Below are positions 35,001 to 43,877 of a stretch of 64,000 nucleotides of DNA, piece by piece. Each line of letters begins with the position of its first letter. Positions within the stretch are counted from its first letter, which is position 1. The notes beneath the pieces were generated by a model. That model saw only the letters and a list, made by a program, of their open reading frames with translations, was not told where the DNA came from and ran no database searches. The position numbers and the translations under genes were made by a program. Source of the stretch: Halpernia humi (GTDB lineage: Bacteria; Bacteroidota; Bacteroidia; Flavobacteriales; Weeksellaceae); the NCBI RefSeq assembly GCF_900108025.1, contig NZ_FNUS01000004.1, positions 186,001-250,000 of the forward strand, given 5' to 3'.

Positions 35001-35846
35001 CTAAAGGTCTTTATCCATATATTCTTCGAGGGATATTTTGAGTTGGTCTAAAAATGCAGTTCTTGAACCTGCTCTTGTTTTCATTCGGTGGAAAGAATGA
35101 TGAATATCATTTAAGGGAGTTCGGAATAGCACTTGAAAAATCAAAGCTAATTTTCGGATGCCTATTTTTCCGTATGCAATGGAATTTGAAGCATACAGAG
35201 CATATATCAGTTCGATAAGTGCATTTTGAGAATTGGTCCACGAAATATCCTTGTTTGTATCTAAATTTTGTAATATTGTATCGGGATTTTCTTCAGGATT
35301 TATTTTAGTAAGAGTGTAAGTATAAAGTAGTTCATTGGCAATAATATGTGCTATTTTGTTGTCGTAATATGTGGAGAAGCTAAGGTCAATTTCAAATACG
35401 CCACTCTTTAATCCATCGTGATAGTTAATCTTTCCGAGCCTGAAATAAGTGTGATCACGGTCGGTTCTGCCAGCACGGTAATATCTGTAGAAATCTTCAT
35501 TGCAAATACTTTCTTTATATTCTAACTTGAGATTTTTTAAAACATTTTCATAATAACTTTGATGTATTTTACCATTACTCACGGGACAGGTAGTTTCTAT
35601 CCGAAATACTTTATTGTAATAAATAAGTTTTCCAAGGATTTGCGGTTTAACATTCTTAAAGAAATCAACCTCTTGATCTTCATTTAAAAATCCAACTTGC
35701 AATACTTCAGTTTTAATAGCACACAACATTTCATTTAGAAACAAAGTCATTTGATATGCTTCATCAGATGACCTTATCATTTGAGAAGAAATTTTGTCCT
35801 CCTTATGCCGAATTTCTGATAATATTTTACTCAATATAATTTCCAT
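35001..35846 (-). CDS. RteC-domain protein (copy 2), ICE regulator
   Basis: This 281-residue protein is paralogous to the one at 19424-20254: EVDFFKNVKPQILGKLIYYNKVFRIET, the tyrosine-rich FYRYYRAGRTDRDHTYFRLG, DISWTNSQNALIELIYALYASNS and the ending IHHSFHRMKTRAGSRTAFLD. It likely controls excision or transfer genes such as the adjacent excisionase-like genes, as RteC does in CTnDOT; this is inference from family and position. The gene has its own terminator. It is the last recognisable mobile-element gene before the compositional change at about 36 kb. Confidence 0.8.
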   Translation of the reverse strand: MEIILSKILSEIRHKEDKISSQMIRSSDEAYQMTLFLNEMLCAIKTEVLQVGFLNEDQEVDFFKNVKPQILGKLIYYNKVFRIETTCPVSNGKIHQSYYENVLKNLKLEYKESICNEDFYRYYRAGRTDRDHTYFRLGKINYHDGLKSGVFEIDLSFSTYYDNKIAHIIANELLYTYTLTKINPEENPDTILQNLDTNKDISWTNSQNALIELIYALYASNSIAYGKIGIRKLALIFQVLFRTPLNDIHHSFHRMKTRAGSRTAFLDQLKISLEEYMDKDL

Positions 35847-35985
35847 AGCATAGATGTTTTTAAAGTTTACAGAATTTTATTCAGAACTCATCTAGTTCTT
35901 GGTATGCCAAAATTTGGAAATAATATTGAAACCAACACCACAGGTTCCCCCATATTGGGAAAGATTTTTTTGAATATTGTGTGCA

Positions 35986-36018
35986 AAAAGGGTAAAGCCT
36001 TATAGACTTTACCCTTTT
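35986..36018. terminator. Strong hairpin terminator at the island edge
   Basis: A perfect 12-base stem AAAAGGGTAAAG / CTTTACCCTTTT encloses a nine-base loop. A/T runs on both sides make it usable in either direction. Confidence 0.8.
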
Positions 36019-36057
36019 ATTTATTAAATTTGCAAAGATGATTTACAAGGTAATTCA

Positions 36058-36168
36058 ATGAAAGTAAGCGCAGTGTGCACCATTACTAAATCGTTACCGA
36101 TAAGGTTTTCAACTTTTGTAAACTGCTCTTTATTAGCCAATTTTGGCTATATTAATCTTTTTAAATAA
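36058..36168 (+). CDS. Possible small ORF after a promoter box, 36 residues
   Basis: The ATG at 36058 follows the TAAATTTG box (36025-36032) by 25 bases and opens a 36-codon frame (MKVSAVCTITKSLPIRF...) that ends with TAA seven bases before the convergent DUF1573 stop. The product has two cysteines and no recognisable domain. It could be a real small protein, the 3' end of a gene disturbed by integration, or chance. Confidence 0.25.
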   Translation: MKVSAVCTITKSLPIRFSTFVNCSLLANFGYINLFK

Positions 36169-36174
36169 AAAAAA

Positions 36175-36639
36175 TTAATTTTTTGCTGGTTTTTGAGGTC
36201 TCATAGTCGAAACTTCATTTTTAGCAGGTGCCATTTGCGCTGTTTGTGCAGCAACTTGTGGTGCAGGAGCCGCATCACCAGTAACAATACCTTTTATATA
36301 AAGCACACTTCTACCATTTTTTGGATCGTTTGAGTAAACTTCAATTAATTTTTCAAAAGGATTTACCAATTGTGTGTTATATCCTACTTTTATTTTCGCC
36401 GATTTTCCTGGCATAATTGGATCTTGGCTCCATTCTGGCGTTGTGCAACCACAAGAAGGTTGTACTTTAGAAATAATTAAAGGCTTGTCGCCTGTATTTG
36501 TAACTGTAAAAAAGGTATGCCCATCAGAACCTTTTGCAATAGTTCCATAATCGTGAGTCGTTTCATTAAAAGAAATCGTCTGTGCAGAAGTAACTGCAAA
36601 TGTTGCTGTTAAGAACAAACCTGCTAAAATATTTTTCAT
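36175..36639 (-). CDS. DUF1573 secreted protein
   Basis: This 154-residue protein has a signal peptide (MKNILAGLFLTATFAVTSAQ) and an immunoglobulin-like DUF1573 domain: FNETTHDYGTIAKGSDGHTFFTVTNTGDKPLIIS-V-PSCGCTTPEWSQDPIMPGKSAKI-V-Y. The cysteine pair in PSCGCTTP is the family hallmark. A low-complexity alanine/glutamine tail follows. Such proteins are abundant in Bacteroidota and function is unknown. It diverges from valS and marks the start of the more A+T-rich chromosomal part. Confidence 0.85.
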   Translation of the reverse strand: MKNILAGLFLTATFAVTSAQTISFNETTHDYGTIAKGSDGHTFFTVTNTGDKPLIISKVQPSCGCTTPEWSQDPIMPGKSAKIKVGYNTQLVNPFEKLIEVYSNDPKNGRSVLYIKGIVTGDAAPAPQVAAQTAQMAPAKNEVSTMRPQKPAKN

Positions 36640-36719
36640 TTTTCTAAAATTATTTTTAATTAATAATAGGCAAAGTTAAATAATAATTAATAAATACAAG
36701 AAATGTTTTTTGATTATCT

Positions 36720-36727
36720 TATTTTTG
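36720..36727 (+). promoter_or_regulatory. -7 promoter box of valS
   Basis: TATTTTTG matches TAnnTTTG exactly and lies 28 bases before the valS ATG. No clear -33 TTG is present at normal spacing. Confidence 0.45.
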
Positions 36728-36755
36728 CAAACATTACGTTTTAGAATTAAGAACT

Positions 36756-39374
36756 ATGCAAATTTCAGAGAAATACAATCCGACCGAAACCGAAAACAAA
36801 TGGTACAAATACTGGCTAGAAAATAATTATTTTCACTCCACGCCAGACGAAAGACCACCTTATACCATCGTTATTCCTCCACCAAACGTTACCGGAATTC
36901 TTCACATGGGGCACATGCTGAATAATACCATTCAAGATGTTTTGGTTAGACGCGCCAGAATGCAAGGTTATAATGCCTGTTGGGTTCCGGGGACGGATCA
37001 TGCTTCTATTGCTACTGAAGCAAAAGTAGTGGCAAAATTAGAATCTGAAGGCATAAAAAAAGATAATTTAACACGGGAAGAATTTCTAAAACACGCCTGG
37101 AAATGGACCGACGAATATGGCGGAACAATTTTAGAACAATTAAAAAAACTCGGTTGCTCTTGCGATTGGGAGCGCACAAAATTCACATTAGAAGAAAATC
37201 TTTCTAAACAAGTCGTAAAATCTTTTGTTGATTTATTTAATAAAGGTTTAATTTATCGCGGATACAGAATGGTAAATTGGGATCCGAAAGCCAAAACCAA
37301 TATTTCTGATGAAGAAGTAATTTTTAAAGAACAAAACGGCAAATTATATTATTTAAAATACAGAGTTGAAAATTCTGACGAGTTTTTAACCGTCGCCACT
37401 ACCCGACCAGAAACCATTTTTGGCGATACCGCTGTTTGCGTGAATCCAAATGATGAAAAATATTTTCATTTAAAAGGAAAAAACGTCATCGTTCCCTTAG
37501 TAAATCGTGTGGTTCCTGTGATAGAAGATGATTATGTGGATATTGAATTTGGAACTGGCGCTTTAAAAATTACACCAGCGCACGATATTAACGATTATGA
37601 AATCGGTAAAAAACACAATTTAGAAATCATAGATTCTTTGGATGATGATGGAAATTTGAATTCATTCGCACCAAAATATGCGGGAGAAAACAGATTTATT
37701 GTCAGAAAAAAAATCGCAAAAGAACTGGAGGAAAATGATCTTCTTTTAAAAGCCGAAGATTACGTAAATAAAGTGGGAACTTCCGAAAGAACAGGCGAAA
37801 TCATCGAACCAAAATTGTCGGTGCAATGGTTTCTGAAAATGGACGACATTGCAAAACCTGCGTTGGATGTTGTGATGAACGACGAGATAAAATTCTTCCC
37901 AGAAAAATTCAAAAACACCTACAAACATTGGCTAGAGAACATTCGCGATTGGAATATTTCGCGGCAACTTTGGTGGGGACAGCAAATTCCTGCGTATTAT
38001 TTCGGTGAGGGCGAAAACGATTTCGTAGTGGCGGAAAATATTGACGAAGCCTTAATTTTAGCAAAAGAAAAAACCGACAACCGACAACTGACAACCGACA
38101 ACCTAAAACAGGAACAAGACGCGCTTGATACTTGGTTTTCTTCGTGGCTTTGGCCAATTTCAGTTTTTGATGGTTTAAATAATCCCGAAAACGAAGAAAT
38201 AAATTATTATTATCCCACAACAGATTTAGTAACCGCGCCTGATATTATCTTTTTTTGGGTGGCAAGAATGATCATGGCAGGTTTAGAATTTAAACAAGAA
38301 ATTCCATTTAAAAATGTTTATTTCACTGGAATTGTGCGCGATAAGCAGCGTAGAAAAATGTCAAAATCATTGGGAAATTCACCTGATCCCATAAAACTGA
38401 TTGAAAATTATGGCGCAGATGGCGTTCGTGTAGGAATTTTATTGAGTTCAGCGGCGGGAAATGATTTGCTTTTTGATGAAGATTTAATGCTTCAAGGACG
38501 AAATTTTGCCACCAAAATTTGGAATGCTTTCCGATTGGTTCAAAATTGGGAAAAATCTGAAGAAATTAAACCAAATTCAGCAGATTCACAGGCGATTGAT
38601 TGGTTTGAAAATCAAATTAATAAAACGCTTATTGAAGTTGCAGATCAATTTGAAAAATTCAGGATTTCTGATGCTTTGCATTTAATTCATAAGTTAATTT
38701 GGGACGATTTTTGCTCTTGGTATTTAGAAATTATCAAACCCAATTACGGCGATCCAATTTCTAGGGAAGTTTATCAAAAAACCATCTATTTCTTCGAAGA
38801 GTTAATGAAATTGGTGCATCCATTTATGCCATTTTTGTCTGAAGAACTTTGGCAGCAAATGGGAAATAGAAATATTGATGAAGCCTTAGTTATTTCACAG
38901 CAGAAAAAAGCAGAAAATTTTAACGAAGAATTGGTGAAAAACTTTGATTTCACGAAAGAAATAATTTCGGGGATTAGAAATTACCGCCAATCTAAAGGCA
39001 TTTCGCCTCGCGAAACAGTAGAAATTTTTACCAATGCAGATGCTTTCAAAAATGAAGATATTATTAAAAAATTAGGAAATTTTGATGCTGTTTATTTTAA
39101 GCAAAAAACAGAAAAACCATCTTTTACCTTTTTAGTTGGAAGTACAGAAATCTCAATTCCTTTAAGTGAAAACCTTGATTTAGAAGAAGAAAAAAAGAAA
39201 ACTGAAGAAGAACTAAAATATTTACAAGGTTTTTTAATTTCAGTGGAAAAGAAATTATCCAACGAAAAATTTGTTGCAGGTGCGCCAAAACAAGTTTTAG
39301 AAAACGAACAAAATAAGAAGAAAGACACGTTGGATAAAATCAAATTATTAGAGGAAAAACTGAAAACGCTTTAG
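36756..39374 (+). CDS. valS: Valine--tRNA ligase
   Basis: This 872-residue class I synthetase has PPPNVTGILHMGHMLN, with the HIGH-type motif HMGH at residues 50-53, the CP1 editing domain (TTRPETIFGDTAV and GTGALKITPAHDINDYE) and KMSKSLGNSPDP (near 533). The anticodon-binding domain follows, and the C-terminal coiled coil (EEEKKKTEEELKYLQGFLISVEKKL) is typical of ValRS. It charges tRNA-Val and clears mischarged threonine. A single housekeeping gene; no T-box or leader is visible, only the -7 box upstream. Confidence 0.95.
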   Translation: MQISEKYNPTETENKWYKYWLENNYFHSTPDERPPYTIVIPPPNVTGILHMGHMLNNTIQDVLVRRARMQGYNACWVPGTDHASIATEAKVVAKLESEGIKKDNLTREEFLKHAWKWTDEYGGTILEQLKKLGCSCDWERTKFTLEENLSKQVVKSFVDLFNKGLIYRGYRMVNWDPKAKTNISDEEVIFKEQNGKLYYLKYRVENSDEFLTVATTRPETIFGDTAVCVNPNDEKYFHLKGKNVIVPLVNRVVPVIEDDYVDIEFGTGALKITPAHDINDYEIGKKHNLEIIDSLDDDGNLNSFAPKYAGENRFIVRKKIAKELEENDLLLKAEDYVNKVGTSERTGEIIEPKLSVQWFLKMDDIAKPALDVVMNDEIKFFPEKFKNTYKHWLENIRDWNISRQLWWGQQIPAYYFGEGENDFVVAENIDEALILAKEKTDNRQLTTDNLKQEQDALDTWFSSWLWPISVFDGLNNPENEEINYYYPTTDLVTAPDIIFFWVARMIMAGLEFKQEIPFKNVYFTGIVRDKQRRKMSKSLGNSPDPIKLIENYGADGVRVGILLSSAAGNDLLFDEDLMLQGRNFATKIWNAFRLVQNWEKSEEIKPNSADSQAIDWFENQINKTLIEVADQFEKFRISDALHLIHKLIWDDFCSWYLEIIKPNYGDPISREVYQKTIYFFEELMKLVHPFMPFLSEELWQQMGNRNIDEALVISQQKKAENFNEELVKNFDFTKEIISGIRNYRQSKGISPRETVEIFTNADAFKNEDIIKKLGNFDAVYFKQKTEKPSFTFLVGSTEISIPLSENLDLEEEKKKTEEELKYLQGFLISVEKKLSNEKFVAGAPKQVLENEQNKKKDTLDKIKLLEEKLKTL

Positions 39375-39589
39375 GGTTTTTAACAAATAAGTCACATGAG
39401 AAGAAGTAAATATTGGTATTTAATTAGATCACTTTAGTTTTTTTACTTCCTCAAAATGACTTTAACTTTAAAATAAAATCGGGTATTTGTAATATTAAAT
39501 ACAATTTTTAAACTCGGAGGCACAGAGATTATTTTTGCTTCATATCCAAAAAGGACAAAGCCGTAATTATTGAAAATATAACAGAAAAA

Positions 39590-40225
39590 ATGAAGCATTT
39601 AGAAAATTTAGCAAAATTATTCAGTAAAAATTTAGCAGATAATATCTTAATAGATACTTATGAAGCAGGAGAATTGCACATTAGTTCTGGAGAAATAATT
39701 GCGTGCGATCCGCTAATCACCAATGATAAAGCACCATTTCTAACCCAGTTTCCAAAAGGCGATTTTCCAATTTTAATTCATAAAGAAAAAGAAAGTAACT
39801 GCGTGGCTTACGTTGAAATTACCTTTTCAGATAAAGCGATAAAAAACTGGGAATTAGCGCTTTGTGAAAATCAAAACATTAAAGAATTAGCAGACGGCGA
39901 AATCTTTGGATATCCCGTAAAAAGCGGAATGGGCTGTTTTATGGACGTAAAAACGCAGGAGAGTTTAAACCATTTAGAAACCCGACTTTACCACAGAAAA
40001 GGTGCAGATTTTATGGGCATTTATGAAGAATTTTTTCATCCATTTTTTATCGATTTAAGCGGTGCTACCAACCAATTCTCTATTATAAAACCTGATGAAG
40101 ATGAAGCAGAAAATATGATTGCTTTTGAAACGGGCTATGGTGAAGGATTTTATGGAACTTATATCGCATTCGACTTGCAAAATAAACCCGTAAAAATTAT
40201 TTCAGAATTTATAGAAATGGCTTAA
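39590..40225 (+). CDS. DUF4241 family protein
   Basis: This 211-residue cytoplasmic protein matches DUF4241: GELHISSGEIIACDPLI at the N-terminus, FPKGDFPILIH, VAYVEITFSD, then SGMGCFMD and the C-terminal FETGYGEGFYGTYIAFD. The family is widespread and uncharacterised, sometimes near toxin-immunity genes, but nothing here supports that. The 215-base gap before it holds no visible gene. The next gene follows after 30 bases on the same strand. Confidence 0.75.
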   Translation: MKHLENLAKLFSKNLADNILIDTYEAGELHISSGEIIACDPLITNDKAPFLTQFPKGDFPILIHKEKESNCVAYVEITFSDKAIKNWELALCENQNIKELADGEIFGYPVKSGMGCFMDVKTQESLNHLETRLYHRKGADFMGIYEEFFHPFFIDLSGATNQFSIIKPDEDEAENMIAFETGYGEGFYGTYIAFDLQNKPVKIISEFIEMA

Positions 40226-40255
40226 TTTTAGCAAAAAGAATTTTTATTTTTTAAT

Positions 40256-41164
40256 ATGAATATTCAAAACATGAAATTTAACGCAGATTATTCGCCAAAA
40301 ATTGTGGTAGTAGGCAGTTGTTCAATCGATTTGGTTCTTAATACTTCCCGAATGCCACAAGCAAACCAAACAATTCTAGCAGACCGATCGCAAAGTTTTT
40401 TCGGTGGAAAGGGCGCCAACCAAGCCGTTGCAACTTCTAGATTGGGCGCAAGCGTTTATTTTATTGGTGCAATTGGCGCAGATCCCCACGGACAACAAAT
40501 TTGCCGAAATTTTCGTGAAGAAAATATTAATTATGGATTTCTAGTTGAAAAACCTGCAAGTTCCACAGGCACAGCATTTGTCATCGCTTCTGAAGGAAAA
40601 AACGCAATCACTGTAGTTCCAGCAGCAAATAATTTGCTATCTCCAAAAGATATTGATGCCGCTGAAAAAGTAATTTCGGAAGCAGATTTGGTTCTTACGC
40701 AATTAGAAATTCCCTTGGAAACTATTGAATATTTGTATAAAAAATGCGAAAAATTAAAAGTAAAAATTGCCATTTACGCCGCGCCAGGACAAAAACTTCC
40801 ACAAAATATAATTGATCAATCGGAATTTATTATTGCAAAAACCTGCGATTTAGGCGCTATTTTCGGCCCAGAAAGTAGAGAGCAAATTATGAAAAGCCTG
40901 CCCAACAAATTATTTGTGCGAGACGATACCAATTCTACCATCTATTTTAATGGGTCAGAAATGAGTTATTATAGAAATGATCCAGCGCAAACAGCCCACA
41001 AAATGGGAATGGGTGATGCTTTCACAAGTGGATTTGCCATTGCATATTGCCATAAAAATCAGATTAAAGATTGTGTGAAATTTGGAAATGATGTTTCTCT
41101 TAAAGTCGCAGAAAATAGAGGCTCACAAAGTGGATTGCCATTCTTAAAAAATGTTTTGGTTTAG
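40256..41164 (+). CDS. PfkB-family carbohydrate kinase (ribokinase-like)
   Basis: This 302-residue protein shows the PfkB pattern: VVVGSCSIDLVLNTSRMP, the glycine-rich SQSFFGGKGANQAVATSRLGA, VYFIGAIGADPHGQ and, near the C-terminus, the catalytic loop HKMGMGDAFTSGFA with the base Asp of GMGD. This order is that of ribokinase. The usual N-PA phrase after the lid is replaced by IYAAPGQ. Ribose or another sugar is the likely substrate, but adenosine or a nucleoside is possible. It follows DUF4241 closely. Confidence 0.8.
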   Translation: MNIQNMKFNADYSPKIVVVGSCSIDLVLNTSRMPQANQTILADRSQSFFGGKGANQAVATSRLGASVYFIGAIGADPHGQQICRNFREENINYGFLVEKPASSTGTAFVIASEGKNAITVVPAANNLLSPKDIDAAEKVISEADLVLTQLEIPLETIEYLYKKCEKLKVKIAIYAAPGQKLPQNIIDQSEFIIAKTCDLGAIFGPESREQIMKSLPNKLFVRDDTNSTIYFNGSEMSYYRNDPAQTAHKMGMGDAFTSGFAIAYCHKNQIKDCVKFGNDVSLKVAENRGSQSGLPFLKNVLV

Positions 41165-41312
41165 TCTTTAACTACAAAGCACAAAAAGATTTTTACTTTT
41201 TATCACGAAGAGCACAAAAATAAATATAGAAAATTGTAAATTTTTATTTACTTCCGAAATCGATTTAATTTTAATGGAATATTCAAATTTTTTCATAAAT
41301 GTTATACTTTAA

Positions 41313-42164
41313 ATGAAAGAATTAAAATTAAAAAACAATTTGAGCCAACCGATTGTCGCAACTCTTTTTGAACCCAAAATTTCAAACGGAAAACTCATTT
41401 TAATTAATTCTGCAACAGGCGTAAAACAACAAATCTATTTTAAAATTGCTCAGTTTTTTTCAAAAAAAGGTTTTACGGTTTTCACTTACGATTATTCTGG
41501 AATCGGCCTTTCTAAACCAAAAAATCTGAAAAACCACAATAGTTCTATGCGAACTTGGGGCAAGGAAGATTTTACCACCTTGACGGATTTTATAAAAAAC
41601 AACTATCCAGATTTTGAAAAATATTTAATCGGACACTCTGTTGGCGCGTTGATTTTGGGTATGAATGAAGATTCTAAATTGTTTAAAAGTTTTGTTTTTA
41701 TCAGTACACAAAAAGCCTTTGTGGGCCATTTAAAATTAAAAATCAAAATTTTAGGCTATCTCGGCTTTGGCATTATACAACCACTTTCAACAAAACTTTT
41801 CGGATATTTTCCAGCTCATAGATTTGGTTTGGGTGAAAGTTTACCAAAAAATGTAGCGAAAGATTGGCGTACACTTATTTTAAATAAAAAATCGACCAAT
41901 GCACTTTTAGAAAAAATGGGTTTTAATTTTTCGAGTGATTTACACCAAAAAGTTTTGGTTTTGCGCGCCGAAGATGATGCTTGGCTTACTGAAAAAGGAG
42001 TGAAAAGTTTACTTAATGAAACCTTTCCAAATCTGAAACCTACTTATAAAATCTTAAAAACTTCAGATTCGCCGAAAGTTGAGGTTGGGCATATTAATTT
42101 TTTTCGTTCTTATAATGAACCGTTGTGGACGGTGATTTCTGACGAATTTTCTCGCGCGGATTGA
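41313..42164 (+). CDS. Alpha/beta hydrolase
   Basis: This 283-residue protein has the alpha/beta-hydrolase core: LILINSATGVKQQIYFKIA, FTVFTYDYSGIGLSKP, the nucleophile elbow GHSVGALIL (Ser near 112), VLVLRAEDDAWLTEKG with an acidic residue and VGHINFFRSYN with the catalytic His. No signal peptide is seen. Substrate is unknown. It is a stand-alone gene, preceded by a 148-base A+T-rich gap without features. Confidence 0.75.
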   Translation: MKELKLKNNLSQPIVATLFEPKISNGKLILINSATGVKQQIYFKIAQFFSKKGFTVFTYDYSGIGLSKPKNLKNHNSSMRTWGKEDFTTLTDFIKNNYPDFEKYLIGHSVGALILGMNEDSKLFKSFVFISTQKAFVGHLKLKIKILGYLGFGIIQPLSTKLFGYFPAHRFGLGESLPKNVAKDWRTLILNKKSTNALLEKMGFNFSSDLHQKVLVLRAEDDAWLTEKGVKSLLNETFPNLKPTYKILKTSDSPKVEVGHINFFRSYNEPLWTVISDEFSRAD

Positions 42165-42339
42165 GCATTTTTTTTGACATTTCTGAAAAACTTACGCTCA
42201 CAGATTTTGCTGATTTGGCAGATTTTAATGCTTTTGAAATTTAATATTCTTTAGAATTTATCGCGTGGATTTCACGGAATTGCAAAGATTCCTTTTATAA
42301 AAATTAACTTATTTAACATGTTGTGCATATAGAAAAATA

Positions 42340-42488
42340 TTAAACGCAAAGGCACAAATAAATCATTTTCAAAGTTTTACGTTTATAAGACGCAAAGTTT
42401 TAACTTCGTTAAAAGATGAAAATCTTTGATTTTCTTACGCCTTTGAACTATTTTCATAATAACTAAGTTCTTGTGCCTTTGCGTTTAA
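42340..42488. repeat. Nested inverted-repeat element in a 383-base gap
   Basis: The gap 42165-42547 contains the perfect 18-base inverted repeat TTAAACGCAAAGGCACAA (42340-42357) and its complement (42471-42488). Outside these, GTTGTGCAT and ATGCACAAC form another pair, and inside is a small hairpin (TTTTAAC/GTTAAAA near 42399). The layout suggests a MITE- or REP-like mobile repeat or a large folded RNA. Phrases resembling parts of it (GCACAAA, AAAGGCAC) occur near 41180 and 39520. Confidence 0.7.
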
Positions 42489-42547
42489 CTTGATTTACGG
42501 TTAATTATGCAGCTTGACTAAATGCACAACAGGTTTATTTAATCAAT

Positions 42548-43120
42548 TTAAAATTGAGAGTTGGTCTTGGTGATATGCGCTAATAAATCAGGAAAAAAAA
42601 GATTAAATTTTTCTTGTAAAAATGCTTTGTTTTTGAGAAAAACTTCGAAAATTGGAATATCTTTTTCTAAATATTTTGCTTTGTTTAAAACATTTTGGAA
42701 ACTGTATTTTATACCCCATTCAAATCTATAATTGTAGAGCCAATTATCTTTTTGCATACCATTTAAACGGCTTTCAAAACTTTCAGGAAAAAAAAATTGG
42801 TGTTTCCGCAAAGCTAAATATACTTTATCTGTATGGCTTTTCAACTCCTTTTCTGCTAAATGATTGGCCAAAAAATAATCAAAACTTACATCTATAAAAG
42901 CACCTGAATAAAGCCGAACTAACGGTTGATAAATCTGTTTGGCTTCTGAAATTATGGGGTGAGAATCTGTGAAAGTATCTATTTCGCGATGTAAAATTAT
43001 GCCTTGCTGGATTTGTTTTGGTAAATTTCCCCGCGCATTATTTTTCACATAATCTTCTAAAAATTGCCCTACAATTTGCTGGTCTGAAAATGAGAGGTAA
43101 GAATGCGCCAAATAATTCAT
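42548..43120 (-). CDS. Acyl carrier protein phosphodiesterase (AcpH)-like
   Basis: This 190-residue protein begins MNYLAHSYLSFSDQQIVGQFLEDYVK and continues GIILHREIDTFTDSHPII. These are the two metal-site motifs of the AcpH family (His and Asp residues of the HD-like fold). The C-terminal half has FFPESFESRLNGMQKDNWLYNY. It would remove 4'-phosphopantetheine from acyl carrier protein. Function in Bacteroidota is usually annotated by similarity only. Confidence 0.8.
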   Translation of the reverse strand: MNYLAHSYLSFSDQQIVGQFLEDYVKNNARGNLPKQIQQGIILHREIDTFTDSHPIISEAKQIYQPLVRLYSGAFIDVSFDYFLANHLAEKELKSHTDKVYLALRKHQFFFPESFESRLNGMQKDNWLYNYRFEWGIKYSFQNVLNKAKYLEKDIPIFEVFLKNKAFLQEKFNLFFPDLLAHITKTNSQF

Positions 43121-43146
43121 GGGAGTAAATGTAACTAAAAATAAAA

Positions 43147-43180
43147 AAATTCTATGATTTAAAGGAAAATCATAGAATTT
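43147..43180 (-). terminator. Terminator of the YceI gene
   Basis: A perfect 14-base stem AAATTCTATGATTT / AAATCATAGAATTT with a six-base loop lies just past the minus-strand stop of the YceI gene. The transcript ends in a U-run. The identical stem occurs at 44790-44823. Confidence 0.85.
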
Positions 43181-43199
43181 TTTTTTTTAAAAGGTATTT

Positions 43200-43712
43200 T
43201 TAAGCTTGTTTCACAAACTGAAATTCGCCAGAAATTTTCACCTCATCGCTTACCAAAACACCGCCAGTTTCCAAGGCAGAATTCCAGTTTAAGCCAAAAT
43301 CTTTTCTATTAATTTTTCCCTCCACCGAAAAACCGGCTTTGGTATTTCCCCACGGATCTATATTGATTCCGCCAAAATCTACGACCAATTTTACGGGTTT
43401 TGTAACACCGTTCATGGTTAAATTACCCGTGATTTCGTCATTCAAAGCATCACTTTCAAAAGTAATCGTCGGGTTTGCTTCTGTGTTAAAAAAATCAGCG
43501 CTTTTCAAGTGCTTGTCTCTGTCTGTATTGTTTGTGAAAATTGAATCTGTTTGGATTGTAGCGGTGGTTTTCGCATTTTTAAAAGATTCGTCTTCTGCTT
43601 GGATTTCTGCATCAAATGTTTGAAAGTTACCCTTTAAATTTGAAATCATCATGTGTTTTACTTTAAAAGTAAGTTCACTGTGCGCTGGGTCTAATTTCCA
43701 TGTTGTAGCCAT
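43200..43712 (-). CDS. YceI-family lipid-binding protein
   Basis: This 170-residue protein starts MATTWKLDPAHSELTFKVKHMMISNLKGNF. WKLDPAHS--F-V-H is the YceI signature. It continues with DRDKHLKSADFFNTEANPTITFES, GNLTMNGVTKPVKLVVDF and FGLNWNSALETGGVLVSDEVKISGEFQF. It forms an eight-stranded barrel that binds long-chain isoprenoid or amide lipids. There is no signal peptide, so it is a cytoplasmic variant. It has its own terminator. Confidence 0.9.
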   Translation of the reverse strand: MATTWKLDPAHSELTFKVKHMMISNLKGNFQTFDAEIQAEDESFKNAKTTATIQTDSIFTNNTDRDKHLKSADFFNTEANPTITFESDALNDEITGNLTMNGVTKPVKLVVDFGGINIDPWGNTKAGFSVEGKINRKDFGLNWNSALETGGVLVSDEVKISGEFQFVKQA

Positions 43713-43826
43713 AATATTATCTATTTTATGATTAATTATGGTGCAAATTTATGGGAATATCAGTTTAAGAAATCTTGATGTAAGTTAAGAAATAGATTCT
43801 TCGGCTAAAAATTTCGTTAAACAAAA

Positions 43827-43857
43827 AAAAGAGAAAATAAAATATATTTTCTCTTTT
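43827..43857 (-). terminator. Terminator of the T9SS cargo gene
   Basis: A 13-base stem AAAAGAGAAAATA / TATTTTCTCTTTT with a five-base loop lies 21 bases past the stop of the gene at 43878-44609, followed by a U-run in the minus-strand transcript. Confidence 0.8.
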
Positions 43858-43877
43858 AAAAACTCTATAAAATGGTT

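Larger units (their letters stand above)
35847..36174. other. Gap with hairpins, probable right border of the mobile element
   Basis: The 328 bases contain a small hairpin (AGAACT/AGTTCT at 35883-35899), the strong terminator at 35986-36018, a -7 box on the plus strand (TAAATTTG at 36025-36032) and a short ORF. Left of the gap are mobile-element genes; right of it is chromosomal DUF1573. I see no tRNA and no obvious direct repeat, so the exact attachment site cannot be read. Confidence 0.5.

Noticed and set aside
35847-36174. tRNA gene as an integration target at the island edge
   Set aside because: No cloverleaf, T-loop (GGTTCRA) or CCA-like end could be found in the gap on either strand.
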